A stretch of DNA of 64,000 bases, taken from Marinimicrobium sp050113635 (GTDB taxonomy: Bacteria; Pseudomonadota; Gammaproteobacteria; Pseudomonadales; Cellvibrionaceae). Below, piece after piece: positions 15,845 to 24,836 of this stretch. Under the pieces are notes generated by a model. The model was given only the letters and a program-made list of their open reading frames with translations. It was not told the origin of the DNA and made no database searches. The stretch is taken from positions 372,001-436,000 of the forward strand of contig NZ_JBNJLT010000001.1 of NCBI RefSeq assembly GCF_050113635.1, written 5' to 3'. The first letter of the stretch is position 1, and each line of letters opens with the position of its first letter. The translations under genes were made by a program, and so were the position numbers.

Positions 15845-17947
15845 TCACCACTGGTACTCAAGGCTGACGCTGGCGCTGACTTGCCGTCCCGGCGCTGGCT
15901 CAAAAGAACGACCATTATCCTGATTCACGATGACAGACCCCACATAGGCTTCATCCGCCACATTTTCCAGTTTCACCCAGCCAGCCAGGCGCCAGCTTCT
16001 CCAGGCGTGTTCAGAATCGACGCTCAAATCCCAGGTCGTGGCCGCAGGGGCAAAGACCGCATTGTCGTCGCCCGTGGCCACCTCGCTGCGATAGCGACCC
16101 ACCAACGCCACGCCCAGGCTTTCATCCTGCCAGGGCTCCCAGCGGAGCTGTCCGTATAGCTGAGTATCGGCAATGCCCGGCAACTGATTGCCCGACCACG
16201 GCCCGCTAGCGTACGTCGCATCCAGATAGGTCGCACTGAACCGCGCCCACAACCCGGGCGCCAGTGCCTTGCGGCCGCTGGCCTCAATACCCCGACGCTC
16301 CGTACCGGCGGCATTGCGATAGGTCGTGCGCCCGCCCACCGAGCGGTCCACAACCAGTTCATCGTCACTGTCCACCTGAAACACACTCAGTTCCAACAGC
16401 GGCACCAACGAATCTCCCCAGCGCAGCCCCGTCTCCCACTGCCGGTTTTCAGCCGGCTCCAGGGCGGTGTTGAGGCCAGTGCCTTCATTGCGATAAGCCA
16501 TTTCGGTCAAGGTAGGAGTTTCGTAGCCACGGCCAGCACTGGCGAACCATTGCCACTGATCGTTTATCCGATAGGAGGCCCCGAGCGCAGCCGATACGAA
16601 AGCGTCGTCCCGCCCGCCGCTGTCGTCCGGATTGGCGGGCTGATCCCCCTCGGCGGGCACGATAAATGCGTCATCTACGGAAAACGAGAGGTCACTGTAG
16701 CGCAGCCCCCCCGTGACTTCCCAGTCAGACGCCGGCTCCCAGATGCCAATGACGAAGACATCGCGGCTGTCCACCGTGCCCAGCTCGTCCCGGCGCCGCT
16801 CCCCCGCCACGCCAGAATCGTTCACATAGCCCAGTCGACGATCTTCCATACGCTCGACGCCGACCCCAAACGTCGTTTCCAGAGGACTGCCCAGCAACGA
16901 CAGGTCGCGGGTATAACTGGCGCGCCCTCCCATAAAATCCCGGGTCAGATCAATCACCGCGCCGGAACTGGTAATGTCACTGCCCGGAAACGCCAGCCAT
17001 TGATCCACTTCCCGCTGCCCCCGCCAAAACGCGGCCTGCCAGCGGTGTTCTCCCTGGGGCTGGCGCAAGGTCACCGACGCCTGGCGATGGCGAATGCGTT
17101 TGCGGGTATCGAACGTGTCGGCCCGATCATTACCCGCCTTTGGGTCTTCACGCCACTGCTCGGGCGACAGCCCCAGCGGGTCCTGTAGCAACGGATCGTG
17201 GCTCATATCCAGCCGCACCACCGTCTCCACGCCACCAGAGGACTGATGGTAAAGTCTGGCCCCTCCATTGCGGCGTTCGGCGCGGGAGTGAGGTCGCTCC
17301 CCATCCGTCTCAAAGTGCGACCCTTGAAGGCGAAGCCCCCAGGCGCCCTCCCGCCACTCCCCGGTGAGCGCCTGCCGCTGACGATCGCCTTCACCGGCCA
17401 TTATTGAGGTCGTTACACGATTACGCTCCGGCGCCCGGGAGTTAAAACGGATAACCCCGCCCGCGCCATTACCGTAAAGCGCCGCCAGAGGCCCTTTTAC
17501 GATCTGTATATTCGCTACCTCCTCCACTGGCAGGCTGGACAACTGCCCCTGGCCGTCCGGTGTACTCAGAGGAATGCCATCCAGTTGCAGGTCAATACCG
17601 CGAACGCCAAACGCCGAGCGGGCACCAAACCCGCGCAGCGTCACGCGAGTGTCCTGCGCGTAGTTGGAACGGCTGTCCGCCTGGACACCGGCAAGCCCCT
17701 GCAGCAGCTCACCGCTATCGATGCGCATGCCAACCTGTTGCGCCTCCATAGACAAGGTGCTCTCCCCCGGCAGGGGTGCTTCTACCCGCTCCTGATCACC
17801 TCGAACCACCAGCGTTTCCAGTCCTTGCGACTGCACTTCTGATGCAAGGCACACCGCCGATACCAGAGCGGTCGCCGAAAGGGTGGGCGTAGAGCGGGAC
17901 GGCGTAGAACGGAGGGTTATCGTGCGTCGGGGATAAGCTTTGAACAT
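15845..17947 (-). CDS. TonB-dependent outer-membrane receptor
   Basis: A TonB-dependent beta-barrel receptor of 700 aa. A signal region (to about residue 40) precedes a TonB-box-like ETLVV, the plug domain (about 50-170, with LRGFGARSAFGVRGIDLQLDG and IQIVKGPLAALYGNGAGG), then the barrel ending in the aromatic EYQW. The mix of features resembles iron-siderophore receptors, but the ligand cannot be assigned. No cobalamin or other riboswitch motif is seen upstream. ATG at 17947 with AAGGCG upstream; a TTG six bases earlier is less likely. Its stop almost touches hrpB, an odd operon partner. Confidence 0.88.
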   Translation of the reverse strand: MFKAYPRRTITLRSTPSRSTPTLSATALVSAVCLASEVQSQGLETLVVRGDQERVEAPLPGESTLSMEAQQVGMRIDSGELLQGLAGVQADSRSNYAQDTRVTLRGFGARSAFGVRGIDLQLDGIPLSTPDGQGQLSSLPVEEVANIQIVKGPLAALYGNGAGGVIRFNSRAPERNRVTTSIMAGEGDRQRQALTGEWREGAWGLRLQGSHFETDGERPHSRAERRNGGARLYHQSSGGVETVVRLDMSHDPLLQDPLGLSPEQWREDPKAGNDRADTFDTRKRIRHRQASVTLRQPQGEHRWQAAFWRGQREVDQWLAFPGSDITSSGAVIDLTRDFMGGRASYTRDLSLLGSPLETTFGVGVERMEDRRLGYVNDSGVAGERRRDELGTVDSRDVFVIGIWEPASDWEVTGGLRYSDLSFSVDDAFIVPAEGDQPANPDDSGGRDDAFVSAALGASYRINDQWQWFASAGRGYETPTLTEMAYRNEGTGLNTALEPAENRQWETGLRWGDSLVPLLELSVFQVDSDDELVVDRSVGGRTTYRNAAGTERRGIEASGRKALAPGLWARFSATYLDATYASGPWSGNQLPGIADTQLYGQLRWEPWQDESLGVALVGRYRSEVATGDDNAVFAPAATTWDLSVDSEHAWRSWRLAGWVKLENVADEAYVGSVIVNQDNGRSFEPAPGRQVSASVSLEYQW

Positions 17948-18289
17948 CAACAATCGCCTTTGCTATTGAGTATGTGACTGCGGCGCTTCCGGCCCCACAA
18001 CCTACCCTTCATGATACCCGCTTATCCCGGTACTCTACATCCCCGAAACAGCCCCGGAGAAACACCTTCAGAGACCAGGCTCACCCCCTTGAAACGCAGT
18101 CTGCACGCATTTGCCAACGCCCGGAAATGGCTATAGTATTGCTCTTTTGCTGTTTCTTGCCCGACCATTAAGCGGGCGAGCTATGGCCTTCCAGCTGTCT
18201 TGATTGATCCCCGTCCTCACGAGATCGATAAGCCTGTTTTCCAACGGGCTACGGCTGGTTTTTTGGATGGTTACATGAGAGAACGAAAA
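17948..18289. other. Divergent intergenic region between TonB receptor and argD
   Basis: No supported gene. A plus-strand -10-like TATAGT (18132-18137) with TTGCCA upstream (18111-18116, only 15 bp spacing) may drive argD. A hairpin with arms TTGCCCG and CGGGCGAG spans about 18158-18181 in the argD leader. No ARG box could be identified by eye. Confidence 0.5.
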
Positions 18290-19456
18290 ATGAGCACACT
18301 GATGAACACCTACGGCACACGCACCCTGACACTGGTTCGGGGTGAAGGCAGTCGTGTGTGGGATGATCAGGGCAAGGATTACATTGACGCCATCAGTGGT
18401 ATTGCTGTCTGCGGGTTGGGACACTCCCACCCCGCCGTTACCCGTGCCCTGGCCGATCAGGCCGGAACCCTGCTGCATGTGTCCAACCTGTACAACATCC
18501 CCGCACAAAAACAGCTCGCCGATTTGCTGTGCCGGGAGTCCGGACTGGAGCGTGCCTTTTTTTCCAATTCCGGCGCTGAAGCCAATGAAGCCGCGATTAA
18601 GCTGGCTCGCAAATATGGTGCTGACAAAGGGATACAAAACCCGGCCATCATCGTGATGGAAAACAGTTTTCACGGCCGGACTCTCGCCACGCTGAGTGCC
18701 ACCGGCAACAAAAAAGTTCAGGAAGGTTTTGCCCCGCTGGTCGAAGGCTTTATCCGCGTCCCTTACAACAACCCGGACGCCGTGCGCGAAGCCGCCAGTC
18801 AGCATTCAAATATTGTGGCCATTCTGGTTGAACCGGTACAAGGAGAAGGCGGGGTGCGCGTGCCCGCGCCCGATTACCTGAATCAATTGCGCGAGATTTG
18901 TGACCAGAATCAGTGGCTGTTGATGCTCGATGAGATCCAGACTGGTAACGGCCGCACCGGGCGCTTTTTTGCGTTCCAGCACAACGGTATTAAGCCCGAT
19001 GTGGTAACCACGGCCAAAGGTCTCGGCAACGGAGTGCCCATCGGCGCCTGCCTGGCGCGCGGGCATGCGGCCGACATTTTCCAGCCCGGCAACCACGGCT
19101 CCACGTTCGGCGGCAACCCGCTGGCCTGCCGCGCGGGCATTGCCGTGGTGGAAACCTTGCTGGAAGAAGGACTGATCGAGCGCGCCGGACAACTCGGCGA
19201 ATGGTTAATCAATGAGTTTCGCGAGCGCTTAAAAAACGACGAGAAAGTCGTAAACATTCGTGGCCAGGGTTTGATGATCGGCATAGAGCTTAATCGCCCC
19301 TGTGCGGATCTGGTGGCACTCGCACGCGAGCATTCGCTGCTGATCAATGTCACCGCCGGCAATACCATTCGCCTGCTGCCGCCCTTTGTTCTGACCGATG
19401 CCGAAGCCGAACAACTGGTGAGTGGCGTCGTGAAACTGATCAAGATGTTTTCCTGA
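18290..19456 (+). CDS. argD: Acetylornithine/succinyldiaminopimelate aminotransferase
   Basis: ArgD is a PLP enzyme making N-acetylornithine in arginine synthesis, and commonly also serves the succinyl-DAP step of lysine synthesis. The 388-aa class III aminotransferase has NSGAEANEAAIKLARKYG, the PLP-phosphate contacts, LMLDEIQTGNGRTG and the Schiff-base Lys243 in TTAKGLGNG. The ATG at 18290 (MSTLMNTYGTRTL) is chosen; the frame is open to 18200. argF follows after 52 bp that carry a tandem repeat. Confidence 0.94.
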   Translation: MSTLMNTYGTRTLTLVRGEGSRVWDDQGKDYIDAISGIAVCGLGHSHPAVTRALADQAGTLLHVSNLYNIPAQKQLADLLCRESGLERAFFSNSGAEANEAAIKLARKYGADKGIQNPAIIVMENSFHGRTLATLSATGNKKVQEGFAPLVEGFIRVPYNNPDAVREAASQHSNIVAILVEPVQGEGGVRVPAPDYLNQLREICDQNQWLLMLDEIQTGNGRTGRFFAFQHNGIKPDVVTTAKGLGNGVPIGACLARGHAADIFQPGNHGSTFGGNPLACRAGIAVVETLLEEGLIERAGQLGEWLINEFRERLKNDEKVVNIRGQGLMIGIELNRPCADLVALAREHSLLINVTAGNTIRLLPPFVLTDAEAEQLVSGVVKLIKMFS

Positions 19457-19498
19457 TTTCTAAAACCGAATTTCTGAAACCGAATTTCTAAAAGCAAC
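19457..19498. repeat. Tandem repeat, 14-bp unit, 2.6 copies, between argD and argF
   Basis: Copies at 19457-19470 and 19471-19484 differ at one base (TTTCTAAAACCGAA versus TTTCTGAAACCGAA). A third partial copy starts at 19485 (TTTCTAAAA). The repeat begins at the base after the argD TGA stop and ends ten bases before the argF ATG. Confidence 0.9.
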
Positions 19499-19508
19499 GA
19501 GTTGCCCT

Positions 19509-20423
19509 ATGGCCAAACCGAGACATTTTCTGACGCTGTTGGACCTCACACCTGAAGAGCTTAATGGCGTGTTGAAACGCGCCATCGAACTAAAAGCAAT
19601 CCAGAACCGCGGCGAGTCCGAAGAGCTGTTCAAGAACAAAGTACTGGGGATGATTTTTGAAAAATCCTCCACGCGTACCCGTGTGTCTTTCGAGGCTGGC
19701 ATGGCGCAAATGGGCGGCCACGCGCTGTTCCTTTCACCACGCGACACCCAGCTTGGCCGCGGCGAGCCCATTGAGGATTCCGCGCGGGTATTGTCCCGCA
19801 TGGTCGACGCCGTCATGATCCGCACCTTTGAACACAGTAATGTCGAGCGCTTTGCCGAATACTCCAAAGTGCCGGTCATCAATGCCCTGACGGACGATTA
19901 TCACCCCTGCCAATTGCTGGCCGATATGCAGACTTTTCTGGAGCACCGGGGCGCCATCCAGGGCAAGACGGTCGCCTGGGTCGGCGACGGTAACAATATG
20001 TGTCAGTCCTATATCAACGCCGCCCGGCAGTGGGACTTTGAACTGCGCATTGCCTGTCCAGAGGGGTTTGAGCCCCGTTCAGCGCTGCTTGAGGAAAACC
20101 GCGATCGCGTAACGCTGGTGCGCTCGCCGCGCGAAGCCGTGCAGGACTGCGACCTGGTGGTCACTGATACCTGGGCCTCCATGGGCCAGGAGGACGAAAA
20201 GAAAGCCCGCGAGCGCGCGTTCGATGGCTATCAGGTGAACGCCGAGCTCATGAGCAACGCCCATCAAGACGCTCTGGTTATGCACTGCTTGCCCGCCTAC
20301 CGCGGCAAAGAGATCAGTGCGGAGCTGTTGGATGGGCCCGACTCCGTCATCTGGGAAGAGGCGGAAAACCGGCTGCACGCTCAAAAAGCCCTGGTCGAGT
20401 TTTTGTTTAACCACTCACGGTAA
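19509..20423 (+). CDS. argF: Ornithine carbamoyltransferase
   Basis: ArgF joins ornithine and carbamoyl phosphate to citrulline in arginine synthesis. The 304-aa protein has the carbamoyl-phosphate site SSTRTR (Ser53-Thr-Arg-Thr56), the HPCQ-equivalent YHPCQLLADMQT, and the ornithine-side motif HCLPAYRG (His259-Cys260-Leu-Pro). Same strand and likely same transcript as argD, giving a two-gene arginine cluster; the next gene, an ABC ATPase, begins 5 bp after its stop. Confidence 0.97.
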   Translation: MAKPRHFLTLLDLTPEELNGVLKRAIELKAIQNRGESEELFKNKVLGMIFEKSSTRTRVSFEAGMAQMGGHALFLSPRDTQLGRGEPIEDSARVLSRMVDAVMIRTFEHSNVERFAEYSKVPVINALTDDYHPCQLLADMQTFLEHRGAIQGKTVAWVGDGNNMCQSYINAARQWDFELRIACPEGFEPRSALLEENRDRVTLVRSPREAVQDCDLVVTDTWASMGQEDEKKARERAFDGYQVNAELMSNAHQDALVMHCLPAYRGKEISAELLDGPDSVIWEEAENRLHAQKALVEFLFNHSR

Positions 20424-20428
20424 TCCTT

Positions 20429-21526
20429 ATGAGCGCGCTACTGGACGTCGATGGCATCGGTTGTGGCTACGACGGCGAGCGTGTCGTCGAGAACCTCTCA
20501 TTCAGTTTGGAAGAGGGCGACCTTTGTTGCTTGCTGGGGCCGAGCGGCTGTGGCAAGACCACGGTGCTGAGAGCCATCGCCGGTTTTCTGCAACCCGACG
20601 CCGGCGCCATTCATCTGGATGGTCGGCTGCTTGCCTCGGCCAAGAGTAGCTTACCGCCTGAGCGTCGGCGCGTGGGCATGGTCTTTCAGGATTATGCGCT
20701 GTTCCCGCACTTGTCGGTGCGCGACAATTTGATTTTCGGACTCAAGGAGCGCTCAAGCCGCGAAAAAGAGCGTATCAGCAGCGAGCTTTTACAACTGGTC
20801 CAATTGCAAGCGCTTGGCCACCGCTTTCCGCACGAACTTTCGGGTGGCCAGCAACAGCGTATTGCGCTGGCCCGCGCCCTCGCTCCAGAGCCCCGCCTTT
20901 TGTTAATGGACGAGCCCTTCTCCAGCCTGGATGTGGAACTGCGACGAGCCCTGGCATTAGAAGTACGCGCCATTCTCAAAGAGCGCGGCATTACAGCCAT
21001 CATGGTCACCCATGACCAGTCGGAAGCTTTCGCCATGGCGGATCGAATTGGTGTGCTAAACCGTGGCCAATTACAGCAGTGGGACACCCCCTTCAACCTG
21101 TACCACGAGCCAGCCACGCGGTTCGTGGCCAATTTCATTGGCCAGGGCGTATTTCTATCCGGCTCCCTCCACAATCGCTACACGGTACGCACGGAGCTGG
21201 GCGATATTGAAGGCAACCGCTGTTACGACTGGGTCGATAACACGCCGGTAGATATTCTGCTGCGGCCGGATGATGTAGTGCACGATCCCAAAAGTGATCG
21301 TAAAGCCGAAGTCGTCGCCAAGGTGTTTGCCGGAACGGCAACACTGTACACCCTGCAACTCCCGACCGGCAGCCGGATTCAGTCCGCGTTTTCCAGTCAC
21401 CACGATTACGCGATCGGCGATGAGGTAGGAATCCGCATTGAAGCGGATCATTTGATTGTGTTTCGGCGGGAGGAACAAGCGGTGGGGACGCGCCAATACA
21501 GCCCGCACACCACCGCTCTTTCTTAA
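20429..21526 (+). CDS. ABC transporter ATP-binding protein, FbpC/PotA-like
   Basis: A 365-aa importer-type ATPase. Walker A is GPSGCGKTT, signature LSGGQQQRIALARAL, Walker B LLLMDEPFSSLD and the switch His in VTHDQSEA. A C-terminal TOBE-type regulatory domain (about 240-350, DILLRPDDVV) places it in the CUT1/MOI group near ferric-iron FbpC, sulfate or molybdate ATPases. No permease or binding-protein gene is adjacent. It lies 5 bp after argF and may be cotranscribed with arginine genes; the substrate is unknown. Confidence 0.87.
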   Translation: MSALLDVDGIGCGYDGERVVENLSFSLEEGDLCCLLGPSGCGKTTVLRAIAGFLQPDAGAIHLDGRLLASAKSSLPPERRRVGMVFQDYALFPHLSVRDNLIFGLKERSSREKERISSELLQLVQLQALGHRFPHELSGGQQQRIALARALAPEPRLLLMDEPFSSLDVELRRALALEVRAILKERGITAIMVTHDQSEAFAMADRIGVLNRGQLQQWDTPFNLYHEPATRFVANFIGQGVFLSGSLHNRYTVRTELGDIEGNRCYDWVDNTPVDILLRPDDVVHDPKSDRKAEVVAKVFAGTATLYTLQLPTGSRIQSAFSSHHDYAIGDEVGIRIEADHLIVFRREEQAVGTRQYSPHTTALS

Positions 21527-21559
21527 AAAATGCTAATGGCCTAAAAAATGTTAATGGCC
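21524..21559. repeat. Tandem duplication, 2 x 18 bp, starting at a stop codon
   Basis: Unit 1 (21524-21541) starts exactly with the TAA stop of the ABC ATPase gene; unit 2 (21542-21559) repeats it with one difference (17/18 identical). A third TAAA follows directly. The duplication therefore also duplicates the stop codon. Confidence 0.9.
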
Positions 21560-21576
21560 TAAAGGGCGTTCATCGC

Positions 21577-23097
21577 TTAAACGACCTTTATGGCCTCTTC
21601 TTCAATTTTGGCGCGCCACACTTTGGGTCCCGTTTGATGCACGGATTCGCCAGTGCTGTCTACCGCGACAGTGACCGGCATATCTTTCACATCAAACTCA
21701 TAAATGGCTTCCATCCCCAGCTCGGGAAAACCCAGAACCCGCGACGATTTAATGGCCTGGGACACCAAATAGGCAGCACCACCTACGGCCATGAGGTACA
21801 CGGATTCATTGTCCCGTATGGCTTCGATGGCAACAGGGCCACGCTCTGCCTTACCAATCATCCCCAGCAATCCAGTCTCTTCCAGCATGGTGCGGGTAAA
21901 TTTATCCATGCGCGTGGCTGTGGTGGGTCCAGCAGGGCCGACCACTTCATCGCGCACGGGGTCCACCGGGCCAACGTAGTAAATAAAGCGACCAGTCAAG
22001 TCCACCGGCAACTTCTCCCCCTTGGCGATCAGATCCACCATTTTTTTGTGGGCAGCATCCCGACCAGTCAACATCTTGCCAGACAGCAGCAGCGTATCGC
22101 CAGGCTGCCAGGATTTCACATCTTCTTTCGTTACGGTGTCGAGGTTAACGCGGCGAACGTTATCATCCACTTCCCAGGCAATGTCCGGCCAGTCATCCAG
22201 ATTCGGCGGGGTTTGCAAGGCTGGGCCGTCGCCGGTCAGGGTAAAATGCGCGTGCCGGGTTGCCGCGCAGTTGGGAATAATGGCCACGGCCTTGTTCGCC
22301 GCATGCGTTGGATAGTCTTTCACTTTGACATCCAGCACCGTAGTGAGGCCACCCAGGCCCTGGGCTCCAATGCCCAGTTTATTCACCTTCTCATACAATT
22401 CGAGGCGCAGCTCCTCGCTGCGACTGGTTGCCCCTTGTGCTTGCAGTTCCTGAATGTCTACCGGGTCCAGCAGCGCTTCCTTGGCCAGCAGCATCGCTTT
22501 TTCCGCGGTGCCCCCAATACCAACCCCCAACATGCCCGGCGGACACCACCCGGCCCCCATTTTCGGCACCATGTCCAATACCCAGTCCACCACCGAGTCG
22601 GACGGGTTCAACATGGCAAATTTGGTTTTCGCCTCGCTCCCGCCCCCTTTGGCCGCGACATGCACCTCCACGGTACTTCCCGGAACGATGTTGTAGTGGA
22701 TAATGGCCGGGGTGTTGTCTCCGGTATTTTTTCGAGCCCCGTCAGGATCGTCCAGAATCGACGCACGCAGCACATTATCCGGGTGGTTATAGGCGCGGCG
22801 TACCCCTTCATTGACCATGTCGGTCAAACTCATGTCAGCCTCCCACTGGACTTCCATGCCCACGGTCACAAATACAGTAACGATACCGGTATCCTGACAG
22901 ATCGGGCGATGACCAGTGGCACACATCCGGGAGTTGATCAGAATTTGCGCCATGGCATCCTTGGCGGCCGGGTTGGCTTCGCGCTCATAGGCGCGGTGCA
23001 CGGCTTGAATAAAATCCACGGGATGGTAGTAGGAAATGAATTGCAGCGCATCGGCGACGCTGTCGATCAGGTCGTTCTGGCGAATCACGGTGCTCAT
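21577..23097 (-). CDS. fumA: Fumarate hydratase, class I (iron-sulfur, oxygen-sensitive type)
   Basis: Interconverts fumarate and malate in the TCA cycle using a labile [4Fe-4S] cluster. The 506-aa protein is a one-chain class I enzyme: the N-terminal alpha-type domain (about 15-290) has CQDTGIVTVF, GGGSEAKTKFAMLNPSDS and GWCPPGMLGVGIGG; the beta-type domain (about 330-500) has YYVGPVDP and GPTTATRMD. The ATG at 23097 (MSTVIRQNDL) is chosen. It is the next gene downstream of a coiled-coil membrane protein gene and lies near sodB. The symbol is by homology; fumB cannot be distinguished. Confidence 0.93.
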   Translation of the reverse strand: MSTVIRQNDLIDSVADALQFISYYHPVDFIQAVHRAYEREANPAAKDAMAQILINSRMCATGHRPICQDTGIVTVFVTVGMEVQWEADMSLTDMVNEGVRRAYNHPDNVLRASILDDPDGARKNTGDNTPAIIHYNIVPGSTVEVHVAAKGGGSEAKTKFAMLNPSDSVVDWVLDMVPKMGAGWCPPGMLGVGIGGTAEKAMLLAKEALLDPVDIQELQAQGATSRSEELRLELYEKVNKLGIGAQGLGGLTTVLDVKVKDYPTHAANKAVAIIPNCAATRHAHFTLTGDGPALQTPPNLDDWPDIAWEVDDNVRRVNLDTVTKEDVKSWQPGDTLLLSGKMLTGRDAAHKKMVDLIAKGEKLPVDLTGRFIYYVGPVDPVRDEVVGPAGPTTATRMDKFTRTMLEETGLLGMIGKAERGPVAIEAIRDNESVYLMAVGGAAYLVSQAIKSSRVLGFPELGMEAIYEFDVKDMPVTVAVDSTGESVHQTGPKVWRAKIEEEAIKVV

Positions 23098-23201
23098 GGT
23101 TGTCTCTCTACAGCCTGCTATCAAGACCCCCATTTTACATGATTCACCCCCGCCTTGCCGGACGTCGGAATCCGGCCTTTTGACAGCAACCGGAAAGAAG
23201 A

Positions 23202-23223
23202 CCCGGCCACGGGCGTGGCCGGG
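23202..23223 (-). terminator. GC-rich hairpin after the coiled-coil membrane protein gene
   Basis: A perfect 10-bp inverted repeat (23202-23211 with 23214-23223; effective loop a few bases). On the minus strand it is followed by a pyrimidine-rich CTTCTTTCC. It lies 11 bp after the stop at 23234 and 105 bp before the fumarase start. Confidence 0.6.
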
Positions 23224-23233
23224 ACACTGCTTA

Positions 23234-24067
23234 TCAAGGAGCGGAAGACGACAGCTGTTCTTTGATGGAAAGCAAGTCTCTATTGATGCTGCGCCGATAA
23301 TCATCAATGGCCTTGATGGCCTCTTCATTGCTGCCGACACGATTTGCCAAATTGCCGAGCCGCCCCACTTGGTCGTTCAGCTGATCCACCTCTTCTGCCA
23401 GGTTCTGCAGGCGGCGCGCCTGATCTTGCAGAGAGCCAGCGGCCTCTTCCAGCCCTTCCACCGTTTCACTGATGCCAGCGAGCTGGGATTGGGTTTCCTC
23501 GAACGTTGACCGCAAATTGCTCAACCCATCACTGGCTGAAGACGCGGTCTGCTTGACACTGGAGAGTTCGCCCCGCAAGGACTCAATGCCCTCCTGATTC
23601 GCCGCGATACGCTTGCGGTTAGTATCATGGGAGACGCCCCACAGCTTGCGAATTTCCGAATCCGCCCATTGAAGTTTTTCTTGAATCTCTTCTACGTACT
23701 CACTGGACTCATTGGAGGTGATATCAATACGCCGCTCAAGACTGGCCAGCCGCTCATCCGCTTGTGCCAGCGCCTGCTGCGACTGATACCATTGCCACCC
23801 CAGAAAACCGCTGGCGCCGACGGCGATCAAAGCCACCACTAAAGCGCCAATCGCTATCCCGCTACCACCACCGCTGCTAGCGGAGGCAGAAGCAGGCGGA
23901 AGACCGCCCGATCCAGAGCCACCGCCCGTTGGCCCTGCGTTGCGCGGCCCTTTCGGGGGGGGACTTTCCGAGGGGCGCTCCACCGAGGGCTTTTTGGGTT
24001 GTCGTGCCGCGACTTCGTCTTTATCGGGCTTGATGCTGCCGGAAATCGTGGGTTCTTTTCGGTCCAT
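23234..24067 (-). CDS. Single-pass membrane protein with long periplasmic coiled coil, unknown function
   Basis: I do not recognise a named family. The 277-aa product has a charged, Pro/Gly/Ser-rich N-terminus (about 1-80, low complexity), one membrane helix (about 84-107, IAIGALVVALIAVGASGFLGW), then a long coiled coil (about 110-270) with regular Leu/Ala heptads such as LASLERRIDIT and ARRLQNLAEEVDQLND. The topology resembles HemX-like or TolA-like envelope proteins. The ATG at 24067 has AGGT upstream; a TTG at 24085 is less likely. Lies between sodB and class I fumarase on the same strand. Confidence 0.72.
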   Translation of the reverse strand: MDRKEPTISGSIKPDKDEVAARQPKKPSVERPSESPPPKGPRNAGPTGGGSGSGGLPPASASASSGGGSGIAIGALVVALIAVGASGFLGWQWYQSQQALAQADERLASLERRIDITSNESSEYVEEIQEKLQWADSEIRKLWGVSHDTNRKRIAANQEGIESLRGELSSVKQTASSASDGLSNLRSTFEETQSQLAGISETVEGLEEAAGSLQDQARRLQNLAEEVDQLNDQVGRLGNLANRVGSNEEAIKAIDDYRRSINRDLLSIKEQLSSSAP

Positions 24068-24176
24068 AGAGACACCTGAATTCAATGGATTTCGTGCCTG
24101 AGTTTATAGCAGGTCTGGCCCTGAAAAAGAAGGGAGCAGCTCCCGGCCCTGAGCGAAAACCGCCGCTCCACTGGAT

Positions 24177-24213
24177 GAAAAAACCCCGCCGCGGCGTTCA
24201 TCCGGACGGGGTT
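24177..24213 (-). terminator. Rho-independent terminator of sodB
   Basis: On the minus strand the arms AACCCCG (24213-24207) and CGGGGTT (24188-24182), with extra inner pairing around CCG/CGG, are followed by a run of six T (24183-24178). It lies 38 bp after the sodB stop. Confidence 0.85.
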
Positions 24214-24251
24214 GTGGGCCGGGCAGCGGCCCAGTCTGGTGCAACGAAGAC

Positions 24252-24836
24252 TTATTTGGCGAAGTTTTCGTTGACGAAATCCCAGTTAACCAGCTTCCAG
24301 AATGCGTCCAGGTACTTGGGACGAGCATTGCGGTAGTCGATATAGTAAGCGTGCTCCCACACGTCTACTGTCAGCAGTACGGTAACACTTTCGTCGGTCA
24401 GCGGTGTTTCCGCGTTGCTGGTGTTGACGATCGCGACGGAGCCGTCAGACTTTTTCACCAACCACGTCCAGCCAGAACCGAAGTTGTTGGCGGCGTTGTT
24501 GGAGAACTCTTCTTTGAATTTATCGAAAGAACCGAAGGCCGACTGAATCGCCTCGCCCACTGCACCCGTGGCTTCACCGCCACCGTTGGGGCTCAGGCAG
24601 TGCCAGTAGAAGGTATGGTTCCACACCTGGGCAGCATTGTTGAACAAAGGCCCTTTGGCGCTTTTGATAATCTCTTCCAGACTTTTGTTCGCTTCCGGCT
24701 TGCCTTCAATAGCAGCGTTTAATTTGTCCACGTAGGTCTGGTGATGCTTGCCGTAGTGGTACTCAAGGGTTTCCTGGGAGATATGGGGTTCCAGCGCGTC
24801 TTTTGCGTAAGGCAACTTGGGTAATTCAAAAGCCAT
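24252..24836 (-). CDS. sodB: Superoxide dismutase, Fe type
   Basis: Converts superoxide to oxygen and peroxide. The 194-aa protein has the Fe/Mn-SOD ligands: His27 in LEYHYGKHHQTY, the second His in WNHTFYW, and DVWEHAYYIDY with Asp and His near the C-terminus. Residues around FNNAAQVWNH and AQSAFGS-like positions favour the Fe form. The ATG at 24836 begins MAFELPKLPYA. Followed by a strong terminator. Confidence 0.96.
   Translation of the reverse strand: MAFELPKLPYAKDALEPHISQETLEYHYGKHHQTYVDKLNAAIEGKPEANKSLEEIIKSAKGPLFNNAAQVWNHTFYWHCLSPNGGGEATGAVGEAIQSAFGSFDKFKEEFSNNAANNFGSGWTWLVKKSDGSVAIVNTSNAETPLTDESVTVLLTVDVWEHAYYIDYRNARPKYLDAFWKLVNWDFVNENFAK

Noticed and set aside
17948..18180. Possible cobalamin or TPP riboswitch upstream of the TonB receptor
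   Set aside because: The conserved boxes of both riboswitch classes are absent on the minus strand.
21634..23142. A 502-codon open frame on the plus strand opposite the class I fumarase gene
   Set aside because: The fumarase frame carries all conserved motifs; the antisense frame has none.
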